Assembly (NCBI GenBank): GCA_024695665.1
Contig: JAILHT010000066.1
Location: 1-64,000 of the forward strand
DNA from: Lachnospiraceae bacterium
GTDB lineage: Bacteria; Bacillota; Clostridia; Lachnospirales; Lachnospiraceae
Direction of reading: 5' to 3'
DNA: 64,000 nucleotides
Below are positions 1 to 8,190 of the stretch, piece after piece; positions within the stretch are counted from its first letter, which is position 1, and each line of letters opens with the position of its first letter. The position numbers and the translations under genes are program-made. The notes under the pieces were generated by a model. That model worked only from the letters and a program-made list of their open reading frames with translations, did no database searches and was not told where the DNA came from.

Positions 1-299
1 CAATAGATGATGAGACTTCTTCGGTACTTGCCGTATTCACTTCACAGACAATGTTTACAGATGAGGCTGACAGTATGGTAAGCGGAAACAATGTATCGGT
101 ATTTTCAGATGTGATATCTTCATGCACGGATACTGATAGTGTAGAGGGAATCGTCATTCCTGTAAAAGAATATGACAGCTCATCACTCACAATAGCTTCG
201 TCCATACTTATAGCTTTCGGTGTCATATTTGTTGTTGTAATTCCGATAATACTCATTATTCTCGGAATAATTATATGGGTCAGAAGGAGAAGAAAATAG
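1..299 (+). CDS. GldG-like ABC export system protein, C-terminal fragment
   Basis: The reading frame is open from the left edge (first full codon at position 3), so this is the C-terminal end of a gene that starts outside the window. It reads through a hydrophilic stretch with the pattern VLAVFTSQTMF, then one hydrophobic segment of about 30 residues, and ends in a basic RRRRK tail. This matches the C-terminus of GldG-like auxiliary subunits of ABC exporters: a large extracytoplasmic domain followed by a last membrane helix. The next gene is a DUF4340 protein, the usual partner in the same operon, and overlaps the stop codon. Family assignment rests on this short piece plus context. The internal ATG at 51 is not needed as a start. 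Confidence 0.6.
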   Translation, partial: IDDETSSVLAVFTSQTMFTDEADSMVSGNNVSVFSDVISSCTDTDSVEGIVIPVKEYDSSSLTIASSILIAFGVIFVVVIPIILIILGIIIWVRRRRK

Positions 300-931
300 T
301 GAAAAAACAGAAGAAAACCTTTATCGTTTTGGTTTGTGTTCTCGTTATAGCTCTTCTCGGGTATGTGGCTCTTATAAAATACAATGAGAGCGTGGCCGAA
401 AAAGAGGCAGAAGAGGAAGAAGCAGCCAAGATTTATGTAACGGAAGCGGATGCTTCGGATATAATTTCATTTTCTTATCAGGTTGACGGAGAGACACTTA
501 CATTTTCTCTGATTGATGACAGTTGGATCTGTGCAGAGTATCCGGAATACGATCTTGATGAGGACAAGGTCAGTGCCATAGCATCTGATTTTGACCACAT
601 GGAGGCAACAACGGTTATCGATGATTACGAGGATCTTTCCGATTATGGATTTGATTCACCTACGGAGATAATGACATTGACTACATCCGATGAGAACACC
701 GTGATACTTACGGTGGGAATGAAAAATGATATAACAGGTGAATACTATATGACATCGGATGCCGATGAGAATCTCTACCTTGTTGATTCTACGGTTGCGA
801 CCGGATTTGAGACATCTATTGACGATCTGATTGCTGAAGAAGAGGAAACCGAGACAGAGACAGAAGATACAGAAACTATGGAGACTGAATCTGCAGAAAC
901 AGAATCTACAGAAACGGAATCAGAAGAATAA
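299..931 (+). CDS. DUF4340 domain protein of GldG-type ABC exporter operon
   Basis: A 210-aa protein with one N-terminal membrane anchor (about residues 7-26) and an extracytoplasmic domain of the DUF4340 type, ending in a low-complexity Glu/Thr tail (about 185-210). DUF4340 proteins commonly accompany GldG-like subunits in ABC export operons; the substrate is unknown. I place the start at the GTG at 299 because it overlaps the upstream TAG (TAGTG) and has GGAG about nine bases upstream. An in-frame ATG at 275 lies inside the upstream gene and has no good ribosome binding site. It is the last gene of its operon, followed by a clear terminator. Confidence 0.65.
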   Translation: MKKQKKTFIVLVCVLVIALLGYVALIKYNESVAEKEAEEEEAAKIYVTEADASDIISFSYQVDGETLTFSLIDDSWICAEYPEYDLDEDKVSAIASDFDHMEATTVIDDYEDLSDYGFDSPTEIMTLTTSDENTVILTVGMKNDITGEYYMTSDADENLYLVDSTVATGFETSIDDLIAEEEETETETEDTETMETESAETESTETESEE

Positions 932-940
932 TTTGAAAAT

Positions 941-982
941 AAAAAGGATTTTGAAGCGATATGCCTCAAAATCCTTTTTTTC
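941..982. terminator. Bidirectional intrinsic terminator
   Basis: A perfect 14-bp stem (941-954 with 966-979) and an 11-base loop, flanked by an A-run on the left and a T-run on the right. It can end the DUF4340 operon on the plus strand and the converging AraC gene on the minus strand. Confidence 0.85.
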
Positions 983-1038
983 TATGTCAGGTTGCAATTC
1001 CCTTCTGAGATAAATGCTCCGCAAGTATGTGCATAATA

Positions 1039-1938
1039 TTATCCACTGATAGAAAGCGTTTGTATCGTTTTGTTTGTGGATTCGATTATACCTGTAGGAA
1101 GAGAAGGAACCCTTCCACTCTTGCTGATATTTCCTATGACATGCTTTCTGTATTCCGAAGGAGTGACGCCCTCACATTCCTTGAATGCCTTATTGAAATT
1201 CTGCTGATTGTTGAAACCACACTCATAGGCGATACTTGTGATATCCTTATCGGTGTTTGCGAGCATGAATCCGGCATTATTTATTCTGTGAACCTTGACG
1301 TATTCCGGAAATGAGGTTTTTATGACCCCGGAAAAGATGCGCGATACCTTGTATGGGCTTACGCCAAACTCTTTTGCAACAGTCTGAAGAGATATGTTAT
1401 CCATACAGTGATTTGCCACATATGATATGACTTCTTCCGTTATATCGGAATAGTTGTTTTCGGTCCTGGTTTTTAAATTCATATACGGATAGCAGTGACA
1501 CAGTATCATAGAGAAGAGTGAGCCGACAAAAATATTGTTATCTGCTTTCGGATCGACATGAGCAAGTCTGTGTTCTATCCATTTCATATCCTCATGAACA
1601 TTCTCAGCTCTTATGATTGGAGATGTAGGAATATTCTGCAACAGTATTGACTTGTGCATGGGAATAAGATGCAACAGACAATTATATATTGCAAGATTTG
1701 TGTGGTTGTCGTTAGAAATTGTGTGGTAATCATGCTTTATGTTTGGAAAGATGACAGTCATATCCCCAGTTGATAAAATGTATCGATTGTCACCTATCTG
1801 CATGTCCAATTCACCCTCCAATACATGCACAAATTCTATATAAGAATGCACGTGTAGCGGGAATTGTAACGATGATCGCTCGTGCACTATGAAGTAGTTT
1901 TCGAGCTTGTCCTCGTACAACGGTTCTTTTTTGCTCAT
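1039..1938 (-). CDS. AraC-family transcriptional regulator (sugar operon)
   Basis: A 299-aa regulator with an N-terminal cupin-like sensor domain (FPLHVHSYIEFVHVLEGE at about residues 27-44) and a C-terminal AraC/XylS double helix-turn-helix (about 165-270, with SPYKVSRIF and SIAYECGFNNQQNFNKAFK). It is divergent from the alpha-galactoside transport and hydrolysis operon, so it is most likely that operon's activator, with an alpha-galactoside or derivative as effector (inference). Its probable -10 on the minus strand (positions 2015-2020) overlaps the -10 of the divergent operon, suggesting coupled regulation. The gene converges on the terminator at 941-982. Confidence 0.85.
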   Translation of the reverse strand: MSKKEPLYEDKLENYFIVHERSSLQFPLHVHSYIEFVHVLEGELDMQIGDNRYILSTGDMTVIFPNIKHDYHTISNDNHTNLAIYNCLLHLIPMHKSILLQNIPTSPIIRAENVHEDMKWIEHRLAHVDPKADNNIFVGSLFSMILCHCYPYMNLKTRTENNYSDITEEVISYVANHCMDNISLQTVAKEFGVSPYKVSRIFSGVIKTSFPEYVKVHRINNAGFMLANTDKDITSIAYECGFNNQQNFNKAFKECEGVTPSEYRKHVIGNISKSGRVPSLPTGIIESTNKTIQTLSISG

Positions 1939-1957
1939 AGTAACCCCCTTAACCTGT

Positions 1958-2022
1958 TTGCAAAAATTATGTGGTATTCATTGCCAAAATATGTGTTTTG
2001 ACCATGCGATGTTTATTATAAT
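1958..2022 (+). promoter_or_regulatory. Putative AraC operator repeats and promoter of alpha-galactoside operon
   Basis: Two imperfect direct repeats, TTGCAAAAATTATGTG (1958-1973) and TTGCCAAAATATGTG (1981-1995), lie about 22 bp apart, two helical turns, as is usual for AraC/XylS half-sites. The second ends at the -35 zone of a perfect TATAAT at 2017-2022. No good -35 hexamer sits at 16-18 bp (TTGACC at 1998 is only 13 bp away), which fits an activator-dependent promoter. Binding is inferred from pattern and position. Confidence 0.5.
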
Positions 2023-2095
2023 TCAAGATGTAAAAAATGTACATTTTTAAAAATTGAAAATTGATTGTGGGTTTTACAAAATGGGAGGTTGCAAA

Positions 2096-3502
2096 ATGAA
2101 AAGCAAACTTATGAAAAAGATCTTAAGTCTCACTCTTGTGGGCACAATGGCATTTTCTCTCGCAGCATGCGGAAGCTCATCTTCAAGCGATTCTGCTTCT
2201 TCGGAAAAAACTGAGACAGAAGAGGCTGAGGCAGAAGAGGCTGAGGCAGAGAGTGCTGATGCTGAGGAGACAGAAGCGGCTGTCACAGAAGTTCCTGAGG
2301 GAAGCATTGAACTTGAGTACAATTTAAGTACAGATGATTATGCTGTATTCCAGCAGATCATAGCTGATTTTACAGAGGAGACAGGTATTGATGTTACTAT
2401 AGTAAACCTCGGCGGAGATTACGAGTCGGGAATGAAGACAAAGATGGCTTCAAACGATCTACCGGATGTTTGGGTAACACATGGCTGGTCGCTTATCCGT
2501 TACAGCGAGTACATGATGAATCTTGCAGATGAGTCTTGGACTGAAAAGATTGATTCGGGATTGAAGAACGTTATCACAAATGATGACGGAGAACTCTTTA
2601 TTCTTCCTATCACACAGGCTGTTGCAGGTATTATGTACAACAAAGATGTTCTTTCAGATGCAGGAGTAGATCCGTCTGAGATTCGTACATGGGATGATTT
2701 CAATGCTGCTTGCGAGAAGATAAAAGCAAACGGTGTAACACCTATCGAGATGGTTCTCGGAGATGCTTACGATTCATATATGCTTGAGGTTATCTGGCCT
2801 ACACTTTACACAAACGACGGTGTGGCTGACAAGGATGCAAATATCGAGGCATTACAGGGCGGTACATTTGACTGGACAGCTCATACAGAAGCATTCGATA
2901 TGATGACAACCTGGTTTGACAACGGTTGGATCAATGATGATTATGCTTCAGGAAAGAGAGATGAGGTTCTCAATGCTCTCGCAAACGGAACAGGTGCTTT
3001 CACAATGTTCTCTACAGAGAATATTCCATCTATACGTATGCAGAATGCTGATGCAAATATCGGAGTTCTTCCTGTACCGGCTGCAAGCGATGACGCTCCT
3101 TCATACTTTGGAACAGGAGAAGGAAACTTCTCATGCTTCGGTATCTGGAAAGACACTGAGTACGAAGCAGAGTGCAAGCAGCTTCTCGAGTATCTTGCAC
3201 AGCCTGAGATAGCAGCTGAGATTGTTAAGATCGACGGAGGAATCCCTGCTCTTACTGACTGTGAAGTAGAATCAGGAACAGATGCAGCATATACCGCAGA
3301 TGCTTTCAAAGAGGCACAGACAATGTTTGACGGAGATCTCTGCTACGACAACTTCTTTGACAGAGAGTATCTTCCTTCAGGAATGTGGAGTGTAATGACA
3401 GATGCTGTTGATACACTTTATGCTGACGGAGATCCGGCAAGCTATATCGAGGAAGCAACAGGAATTGTTGCCGACAACTACAATGATTTGATGGGTAACT
3501 AA
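2096..3502 (+). CDS. Sugar ABC transporter substrate-binding lipoprotein
   Basis: A 468-aa extracellular solute-binding protein (family 1) with a lipoprotein signal peptide whose lipobox reads LAAC, followed by a Ser-rich and Glu/Ala-rich linker that tethers the binding domain to the membrane. The mature part has the family's usual features (PDVWVTHGW, NKDVLSDAGVDP, a run of Trp/Tyr pocket candidates). I start at the ATG at 2096, preceded seven bases upstream by GGGAGG; an upstream in-frame ATG at 2054 would add 14 non-signal residues. It is first in an operon with two permeases and two alpha-galactosidases, so the ligand is probably a raffinose-type alpha-galactoside. No ATPase gene is present, so a shared MsmX-type ATPase elsewhere is expected. 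Confidence 0.88.
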   Translation: MKSKLMKKILSLTLVGTMAFSLAACGSSSSSDSASSEKTETEEAEAEEAEAESADAEETEAAVTEVPEGSIELEYNLSTDDYAVFQQIIADFTEETGIDVTIVNLGGDYESGMKTKMASNDLPDVWVTHGWSLIRYSEYMMNLADESWTEKIDSGLKNVITNDDGELFILPITQAVAGIMYNKDVLSDAGVDPSEIRTWDDFNAACEKIKANGVTPIEMVLGDAYDSYMLEVIWPTLYTNDGVADKDANIEALQGGTFDWTAHTEAFDMMTTWFDNGWINDDYASGKRDEVLNALANGTGAFTMFSTENIPSIRMQNADANIGVLPVPAASDDAPSYFGTGEGNFSCFGIWKDTEYEAECKQLLEYLAQPEIAAEIVKIDGGIPALTDCEVESGTDAAYTADAFKEAQTMFDGDLCYDNFFDREYLPSGMWSVMTDAVDTLYADGDPASYIEEATGIVADNYNDLMGN

Positions 3503-3529
3503 CAAACTAAAAAATATTATGTTTAACTT

Positions 3530-3554
3530 GAGGGCTATGCCTTGCATAGCCCTC
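3530..3554 (+). promoter_or_regulatory. Intercistronic hairpin after binding-protein gene
   Basis: A perfect 10-bp stem (3530-3539 with 3545-3554) and a 5-base loop lies between the binding-protein stop and the first permease, without a strong T-run. Such hairpins often protect the 3' end of the binding-protein message or partly end transcription, giving more binding protein than permease. The function here is inferred. Confidence 0.55.
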
Positions 3555-3576
3555 ATTTTAAGGAGAAGCGTAATTT

Positions 3577-4452
3577 ATGGAAAAAAGATATAAAAAGCTA
3601 AATATTTATTATATTCCGGCGGTTATAATAATGCTTCTGTTTGTTGCTTATCCTCTTGCAAATGCTATCTACCTTTCTTTCTTTAACTGGAACGGCTATT
3701 CGCAGAGCAAGGAGTTTTTCGGAATAAACAATTATATTTCTCTTGTCACCGATAAGAACTTCCTTATCGCATTGAGAAATACTTTATTATACGGTTTTGG
3801 AAGTACATTTTTTCAGCAGGTTATAGGACTTGCGTTGGCACTGTTTTTAAATACAAAATTCAAAGGGAGAAAAATAGTAAGAACTGTTATCTACATGCCT
3901 GCTATGGTATCAGGTCTTGTCATGGGATATATTATGTACTTTTTCTTCCAGACCAACGGTGGTGTTATCAATGACATCCTTCTGTTTTTCGGAATTGACA
4001 AGGTGAACTGGCTCGGCCAGGCAAATACTGCAATATTTGCAATTATATTTGTAAACGTATGGCAGTTTGTCGGAATATCGATGGTTATTTATCTTGCCGG
4101 AATGCAGGGAATATCCCAGTCATATATCGAGGCGGCTACAATAGACGGCGCAAATTCATGGCAACTTTTCAGACATATTATCCTGCCTCTTCTCACACCG
4201 GCACTTTCTTCATCCGTAACCTTCAATCTTATCGGTGGATTGAAACTCTATGATGTTATCATCGCGTTGACAGACGGTGGGCCGGCAAAGAAATCGAACT
4301 CTCTTGCAACATATATAGCAAACCGTTATTTTGACGCTGAGAGAGCGGGATACGCGGCTGCGGTCGGTGTATTTTCTTTCGTTATGATCATGGTTATAGC
4401 AATGATTGTAAACAATTACTTCCGTAAGAAAGAGAAGGAGGTTGAGATCTGA
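3577..4452 (+). CDS. Sugar ABC transporter permease (MalF type)
   Basis: A 291-aa inner-membrane permease with six predicted membrane helices and the cytoplasmic EAA loop that docks the ATPase (EAATIDGANSWQLFRHIILP at about residues 187-206). It would form the translocation pore together with the next gene. The start ATG has AAGGAG upstream. Its stop overlaps the start of the second permease (TGATG), typical of translationally coupled MalF/MalG pairs. The substrate is inferred from the neighbouring alpha-galactosidases. Confidence 0.9.
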   Translation: MEKRYKKLNIYYIPAVIIMLLFVAYPLANAIYLSFFNWNGYSQSKEFFGINNYISLVTDKNFLIALRNTLLYGFGSTFFQQVIGLALALFLNTKFKGRKIVRTVIYMPAMVSGLVMGYIMYFFFQTNGGVINDILLFFGIDKVNWLGQANTAIFAIIFVNVWQFVGISMVIYLAGMQGISQSYIEAATIDGANSWQLFRHIILPLLTPALSSSVTFNLIGGLKLYDVIIALTDGGPAKKSNSLATYIANRYFDAERAGYAAAVGVFSFVMIMVIAMIVNNYFRKKEKEVEI

Positions 4453-5363
4453 TGTTTGAGAAGATAAAAAGGTTTTTTGTAAAGCCAAAATATATAGACA
4501 CAGGTGAAGGTGTTATATTTGATCCTTCGGAAGAGGGCAAAATTCCATGGAGAAAAAAAGATATATGGAAGTATATAGTGAGCTTGCTTTTGCTTCTGGT
4601 TTACCTTTTTCCTTTTTATGTAATCATCAATGTATCCTTAAAGACATTCAACGATACGTCTTCAAGAATATTGTTGGCCAATCCGATTTATCTGGACAAT
4701 TACAAAAAGCTTTTTGAGACCGGAGAGATTTTTACCGGTATCAGAAACTCACTAATTATAACTGTTGGGGTACTTGTGCTTGAGATTGTTGTCGGATGCC
4801 TTGCATCATATGCACTTTCAAGAAATCAGTCCAAGTTCAATGAGGTTGTGAGAAACCTTATTATGAGTGTAATGATGATATCGCCACTAACCACATTGGT
4901 CGGTGTGTATTCTACGATGTCAAAGATACATGGAACATCTACTTATTGGGGAATAATTCTTGTGCTCAGCTCATTCGGTTTGCCGCTTGTAATATTTTTG
5001 TACACAAACTTTATTTCATCAATTCCGAGAGGCTTAGATGAGGCTGCTGCTATTGACGGAGCTACAAGTCTTCAGACTTTTTTTAAGATCATACTTCCAC
5101 AGCTCAGAACGGTAACCGTCACGGTAATCATTCTTCAGGGTGTTGGGGTTTGGAATGAATATACTTATTCTTACTATTTTTTGCAGAAGGCAAATATGTC
5201 GACAATCACACTTGTTATAAAAAACTTCTTCGGATCTGTTATGAATGATTACGGGCAGGCTGCGGCAAATGCTGTTGTGGGAATGCTACCGCTTATCATA
5301 TTGTATCTTTTTCTTCAGAAGTATTTTATACAGGGACAGGTCGACAGTGCTATTAAAAGTTGA
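4452..5363 (+). CDS. Sugar ABC transporter permease (MalG type)
   Basis: A 303-aa permease with six predicted membrane helices and an EAA motif (EAAAIDGATSLQTFFKIILP, about residues 197-216). It has an unusually long hydrophilic N-terminus (about 35 residues) before the first helix. The ATG overlaps the TGA of the first permease by one base. It forms the heterodimeric pore with that protein for uptake of an oligosaccharide, probably an alpha-galactoside. The YesL gene follows after 17 bases. Confidence 0.9.
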   Translation: MFEKIKRFFVKPKYIDTGEGVIFDPSEEGKIPWRKKDIWKYIVSLLLLLVYLFPFYVIINVSLKTFNDTSSRILLANPIYLDNYKKLFETGEIFTGIRNSLIITVGVLVLEIVVGCLASYALSRNQSKFNEVVRNLIMSVMMISPLTTLVGVYSTMSKIHGTSTYWGIILVLSSFGLPLVIFLYTNFISSIPRGLDEAAAIDGATSLQTFFKIILPQLRTVTVTVIILQGVGVWNEYTYSYYFLQKANMSTITLVIKNFFGSVMNDYGQAAANAVVGMLPLIILYLFLQKYFIQGQVDSAIKS

Positions 5364-5380
5364 TTTTATAAGGGAAGATT

Positions 5381-6037
5381 ATGAAATTCGGAGATTTTTT
5401 ACAAAAGGACACGCCAATAATGAATTTTTTAAACGATGCGGCGGATGTGATTTATATAGGATTCTTGTGGCTTTTGTTTTCTGTGCCGATTATAACTATA
5501 GGCCCTGCAACATGCGGTGCTTACTATGCTATGGCCAAGGTTGTCAGGCATAAGAGAGATACTGTATTTCACTCTTTTATCGAAGCGTTTAAGAATAATC
5601 TTAAACAGGGTATGGTATATAGTATTATCTATGTATTATTGCTTGCATTTATGATTGGATTTGTCATGAATTATGAGTATCTGATTCCGCAGATGAGCGG
5701 TTCTTATCTTACTATGCTTGTTATGCTTGGATTTACGGTTTCTATGACACTGGTTTATATATTTCCTGTAATGTCCAGATATAAATGTGGAATGATTGAG
5801 TTGTTTAAATACTCTGTAGTCATGTCAGTATCAAATCCGATAAAGACATTGGCACTTATTCTGCTTGTTGTCTTTTTTGTGATATTAAGTTTCATGATCC
5901 CCTTTTTACTTGCGGTATTACCCGGACCTTCTTTCTTGATTTCAACCTACCTTTTGGAAGGAACATTAAAGAAGTATATAAAGATCGAAAATGACAATTT
6001 TAAAGATGCCGATGATATTCCTTGGTATCTGGAATAG
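5381..6037 (+). CDS. YesL family (DUF624) membrane protein
   Basis: A 218-aa integral membrane protein with four or five hydrophobic segments. The N-terminal pattern FLNDAADVIYIGFLWLLFS and GPATCGAYYAM identify the YesL/DUF624 family, which is regularly encoded with CUT1-type sugar ABC transporters in Firmicutes. Its exact role is unknown; an accessory function in uptake is usually assumed. It lies between the permease and the GH36 gene in the same operon, with a GGAAG-like ribosome binding site at 5370-5376. Confidence 0.8.
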   Translation: MKFGDFLQKDTPIMNFLNDAADVIYIGFLWLLFSVPIITIGPATCGAYYAMAKVVRHKRDTVFHSFIEAFKNNLKQGMVYSIIYVLLLAFMIGFVMNYEYLIPQMSGSYLTMLVMLGFTVSMTLVYIFPVMSRYKCGMIELFKYSVVMSVSNPIKTLALILLVVFFVILSFMIPFLLAVLPGPSFLISTYLLEGTLKKYIKIENDNFKDADDIPWYLE

Positions 6038-6045
6038 GAGATAAT

Positions 6046-8175
6046 ATGGATAACAGAATTCTTATAAACGAGTACGGTTTGTATATTGAATTCAAGATTC
6101 ATGACAATAAGATCGTAGAATTGAAAAGATTTTCGCCAAGTGCCATTGGGGAAAAACTAAAAGATTTACCCGAGGAAAAGACACCTATAGGTTCGGACGG
6201 AAGGACACTTCATACACCTCCGGTGATTGAACTTCAGATTACGGGAAAATCCACCAGAGATATGCATGGTTACAAGCACAATGCCAGCAGCGCATCACAT
6301 GATCTCAGATATATAAGCCATGAGATTAATGACAATGAGAAGGGCAAGGAACTTATCATTCACCTGAAGAGTGAGTATGACCTTTTTGCTGATTACCATA
6401 TGCAGCTATACAAAAACGCACCGGTAGTCAGAGTGTTTACAACCTTAACCAACAAAGGAAAAGAAGCGCTTCCTATAGAATATGTATCCTCCTTTGTATA
6501 TCAGAACATGTGCGGAGATGGGGAGAAGAAGTATTTTGATAAGACGGATATCTACACTCCTCACAACAGCTGGAGTTGTGAAAGCCATTGGGAAAAACAT
6601 GATATAGAAGATGTCAATGTCTCCAGAATGCCGGCTGACGGATTCAATCTTCCGGGGTTTGGAAACAACAGATATGCATATACCGGCTTCAGCTCGTGGT
6701 CTTCCGTAGAGCATCTTCCGATGGGACTTACATATGACAGAGAGATGAATGAGACATACTGTTTCCAAGTTGAGAATTCCGGTCAGTGGCATATTGAATA
6801 TGATTCCGAACCGGGAAAGAAACTTACTCTCTGCCTTAGCGGCCCTACGGAGCAGGAGCACGGCTGGTGGTACAATCTCAAGGAGGGTGAATGCTTTACA
6901 ACCGTTCCTGCGGCCTTCGGTGTTGTCTGTGGAGACGTGAGTGAGGCGATAGCAGCTCTGACGCTCTACAGAAGAGCTATGAGAAGAGAAAATGACGATG
7001 ATAAAAAACTTAATGTTGTTTTCAATGACTATATGAACTGTCTCATGGGCGACTGTACCGAAGAGAAGGATATGAAAATCATCGACAAGGCTGCTGAGAT
7101 GGGATGCGAGTATTTCTGCCTCGATTGCGGTTGGTATGACAAAGGATACTGGTGGGACAGAGTCGGCGAGTGGATAGAGTCTCCGGAGAGATTCCCTAAC
7201 GGACTTAAGAGTCTGTGCGACTATGCAAAGAGCAAAGGTATGGTTATGGGACTTTGGCTTGAGATAGAAGTTATGGGAACCGCATGCAAACTTGCGGATA
7301 CACTTCCGGATGACTGGTTTGTGTGCCGCCACGGAAAGAGACATATCGACAACAAGAGATATCTTTTGGACTTCAGAAATCCTGATGTAAGAAAATACTG
7401 CATGGATGTTGTAGACAGACTTGTAAATGAGTATGGTGTGGGATATTTTAAAGTTGATTACAACGTTACAATGGGACATGGCTCCGATCTTTATACGGAT
7501 TCAAATGCGCAGGCAATCCTCGACCATTACAGAGCTCTCTACAGTTGGTATGAAGAGATATTCAAAAAACATCCGGACCTTGTTATTGAAAACTGTGGTT
7601 CGGGAGCAATGAGAATGGATTACGGAATGCTCAGACTTTTGAGTTTACAGTCCACAAGCGATCAGACGGATTATATATACAATTCCTATATCGGAACATC
7701 TGTAGCATCTGCAGTTACACCGGAACAGGCCGGAATGTGGGTTTATCCTTACGAGGATGATGAGGAACATGTCATTTACAATATGGTAAACGGATTGCTT
7801 TTGAGACCATATATGAGCGGTATGGTATGGAAACTCAAAGAGAATTCCATGAATCTTTTAAAAGAGGGTGTCGAGTGCTACAAAGCTATAAGGGGCGATA
7901 TTGCCGATTCTGTTCCTTTCTTCCCATTCGGCTTGAACCGTATTAGTGACAAAGCTCTCTGCTATGGAGTAAAAAAAGATAAGGTTGCATACCTTGAAGT
8001 ACTTTTGCCGAAATGTGACGAGGTTGATATCCCACTCGAAATCGGGGAGATAGATTCTGTTGAGGTCATATATCCGAAGAAGGTCAATTGCGAATTTGAG
8101 TGCGGGAACAATTGTCTGCACGTTAAGATGCCTTCGGAGAAGAATGCAAGGTTATTTAAAATAAATCTTAAATAA
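6046..8175 (+). CDS. GH36 alpha-galactosidase
   Basis: A 709-aa cytoplasmic glycoside hydrolase of family GH36, which removes terminal alpha-1,6-galactose from raffinose-type sugars. The N-terminal half is the beta-sandwich domain and the middle is the (beta/alpha)8 barrel. The likely nucleophile is Asp471 in YFKVDYN and the acid/base is Asp525 in CGSGAMRMDYG. There is no signal peptide, so the substrate must be imported by the upstream transporter. The start at 6046 follows GGAG at 6037-6040; the earlier in-frame ATG at 6022 lies within yesL. Related GH36 members act on alpha-GalNAc, so exact specificity is not certain. Confidence 0.85.
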   Translation: MDNRILINEYGLYIEFKIHDNKIVELKRFSPSAIGEKLKDLPEEKTPIGSDGRTLHTPPVIELQITGKSTRDMHGYKHNASSASHDLRYISHEINDNEKGKELIIHLKSEYDLFADYHMQLYKNAPVVRVFTTLTNKGKEALPIEYVSSFVYQNMCGDGEKKYFDKTDIYTPHNSWSCESHWEKHDIEDVNVSRMPADGFNLPGFGNNRYAYTGFSSWSSVEHLPMGLTYDREMNETYCFQVENSGQWHIEYDSEPGKKLTLCLSGPTEQEHGWWYNLKEGECFTTVPAAFGVVCGDVSEAIAALTLYRRAMRRENDDDKKLNVVFNDYMNCLMGDCTEEKDMKIIDKAAEMGCEYFCLDCGWYDKGYWWDRVGEWIESPERFPNGLKSLCDYAKSKGMVMGLWLEIEVMGTACKLADTLPDDWFVCRHGKRHIDNKRYLLDFRNPDVRKYCMDVVDRLVNEYGVGYFKVDYNVTMGHGSDLYTDSNAQAILDHYRALYSWYEEIFKKHPDLVIENCGSGAMRMDYGMLRLLSLQSTSDQTDYIYNSYIGTSVASAVTPEQAGMWVYPYEDDEEHVIYNMVNGLLLRPYMSGMVWKLKENSMNLLKEGVECYKAIRGDIADSVPFFPFGLNRISDKALCYGVKKDKVAYLEVLLPKCDEVDIPLEIGEIDSVEVIYPKKVNCEFECGNNCLHVKMPSEKNARLFKINLK

Positions 8176-8190
8176 ATCGGAGTTTATGAA

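Noticed and set aside
6445-7479. Long antisense ORF (344 codons, minus strand)
   Set aside because: It lies fully within the GH36 gene, has no recognisable domain or ribosome binding site, and follows from codon bias of the real gene.
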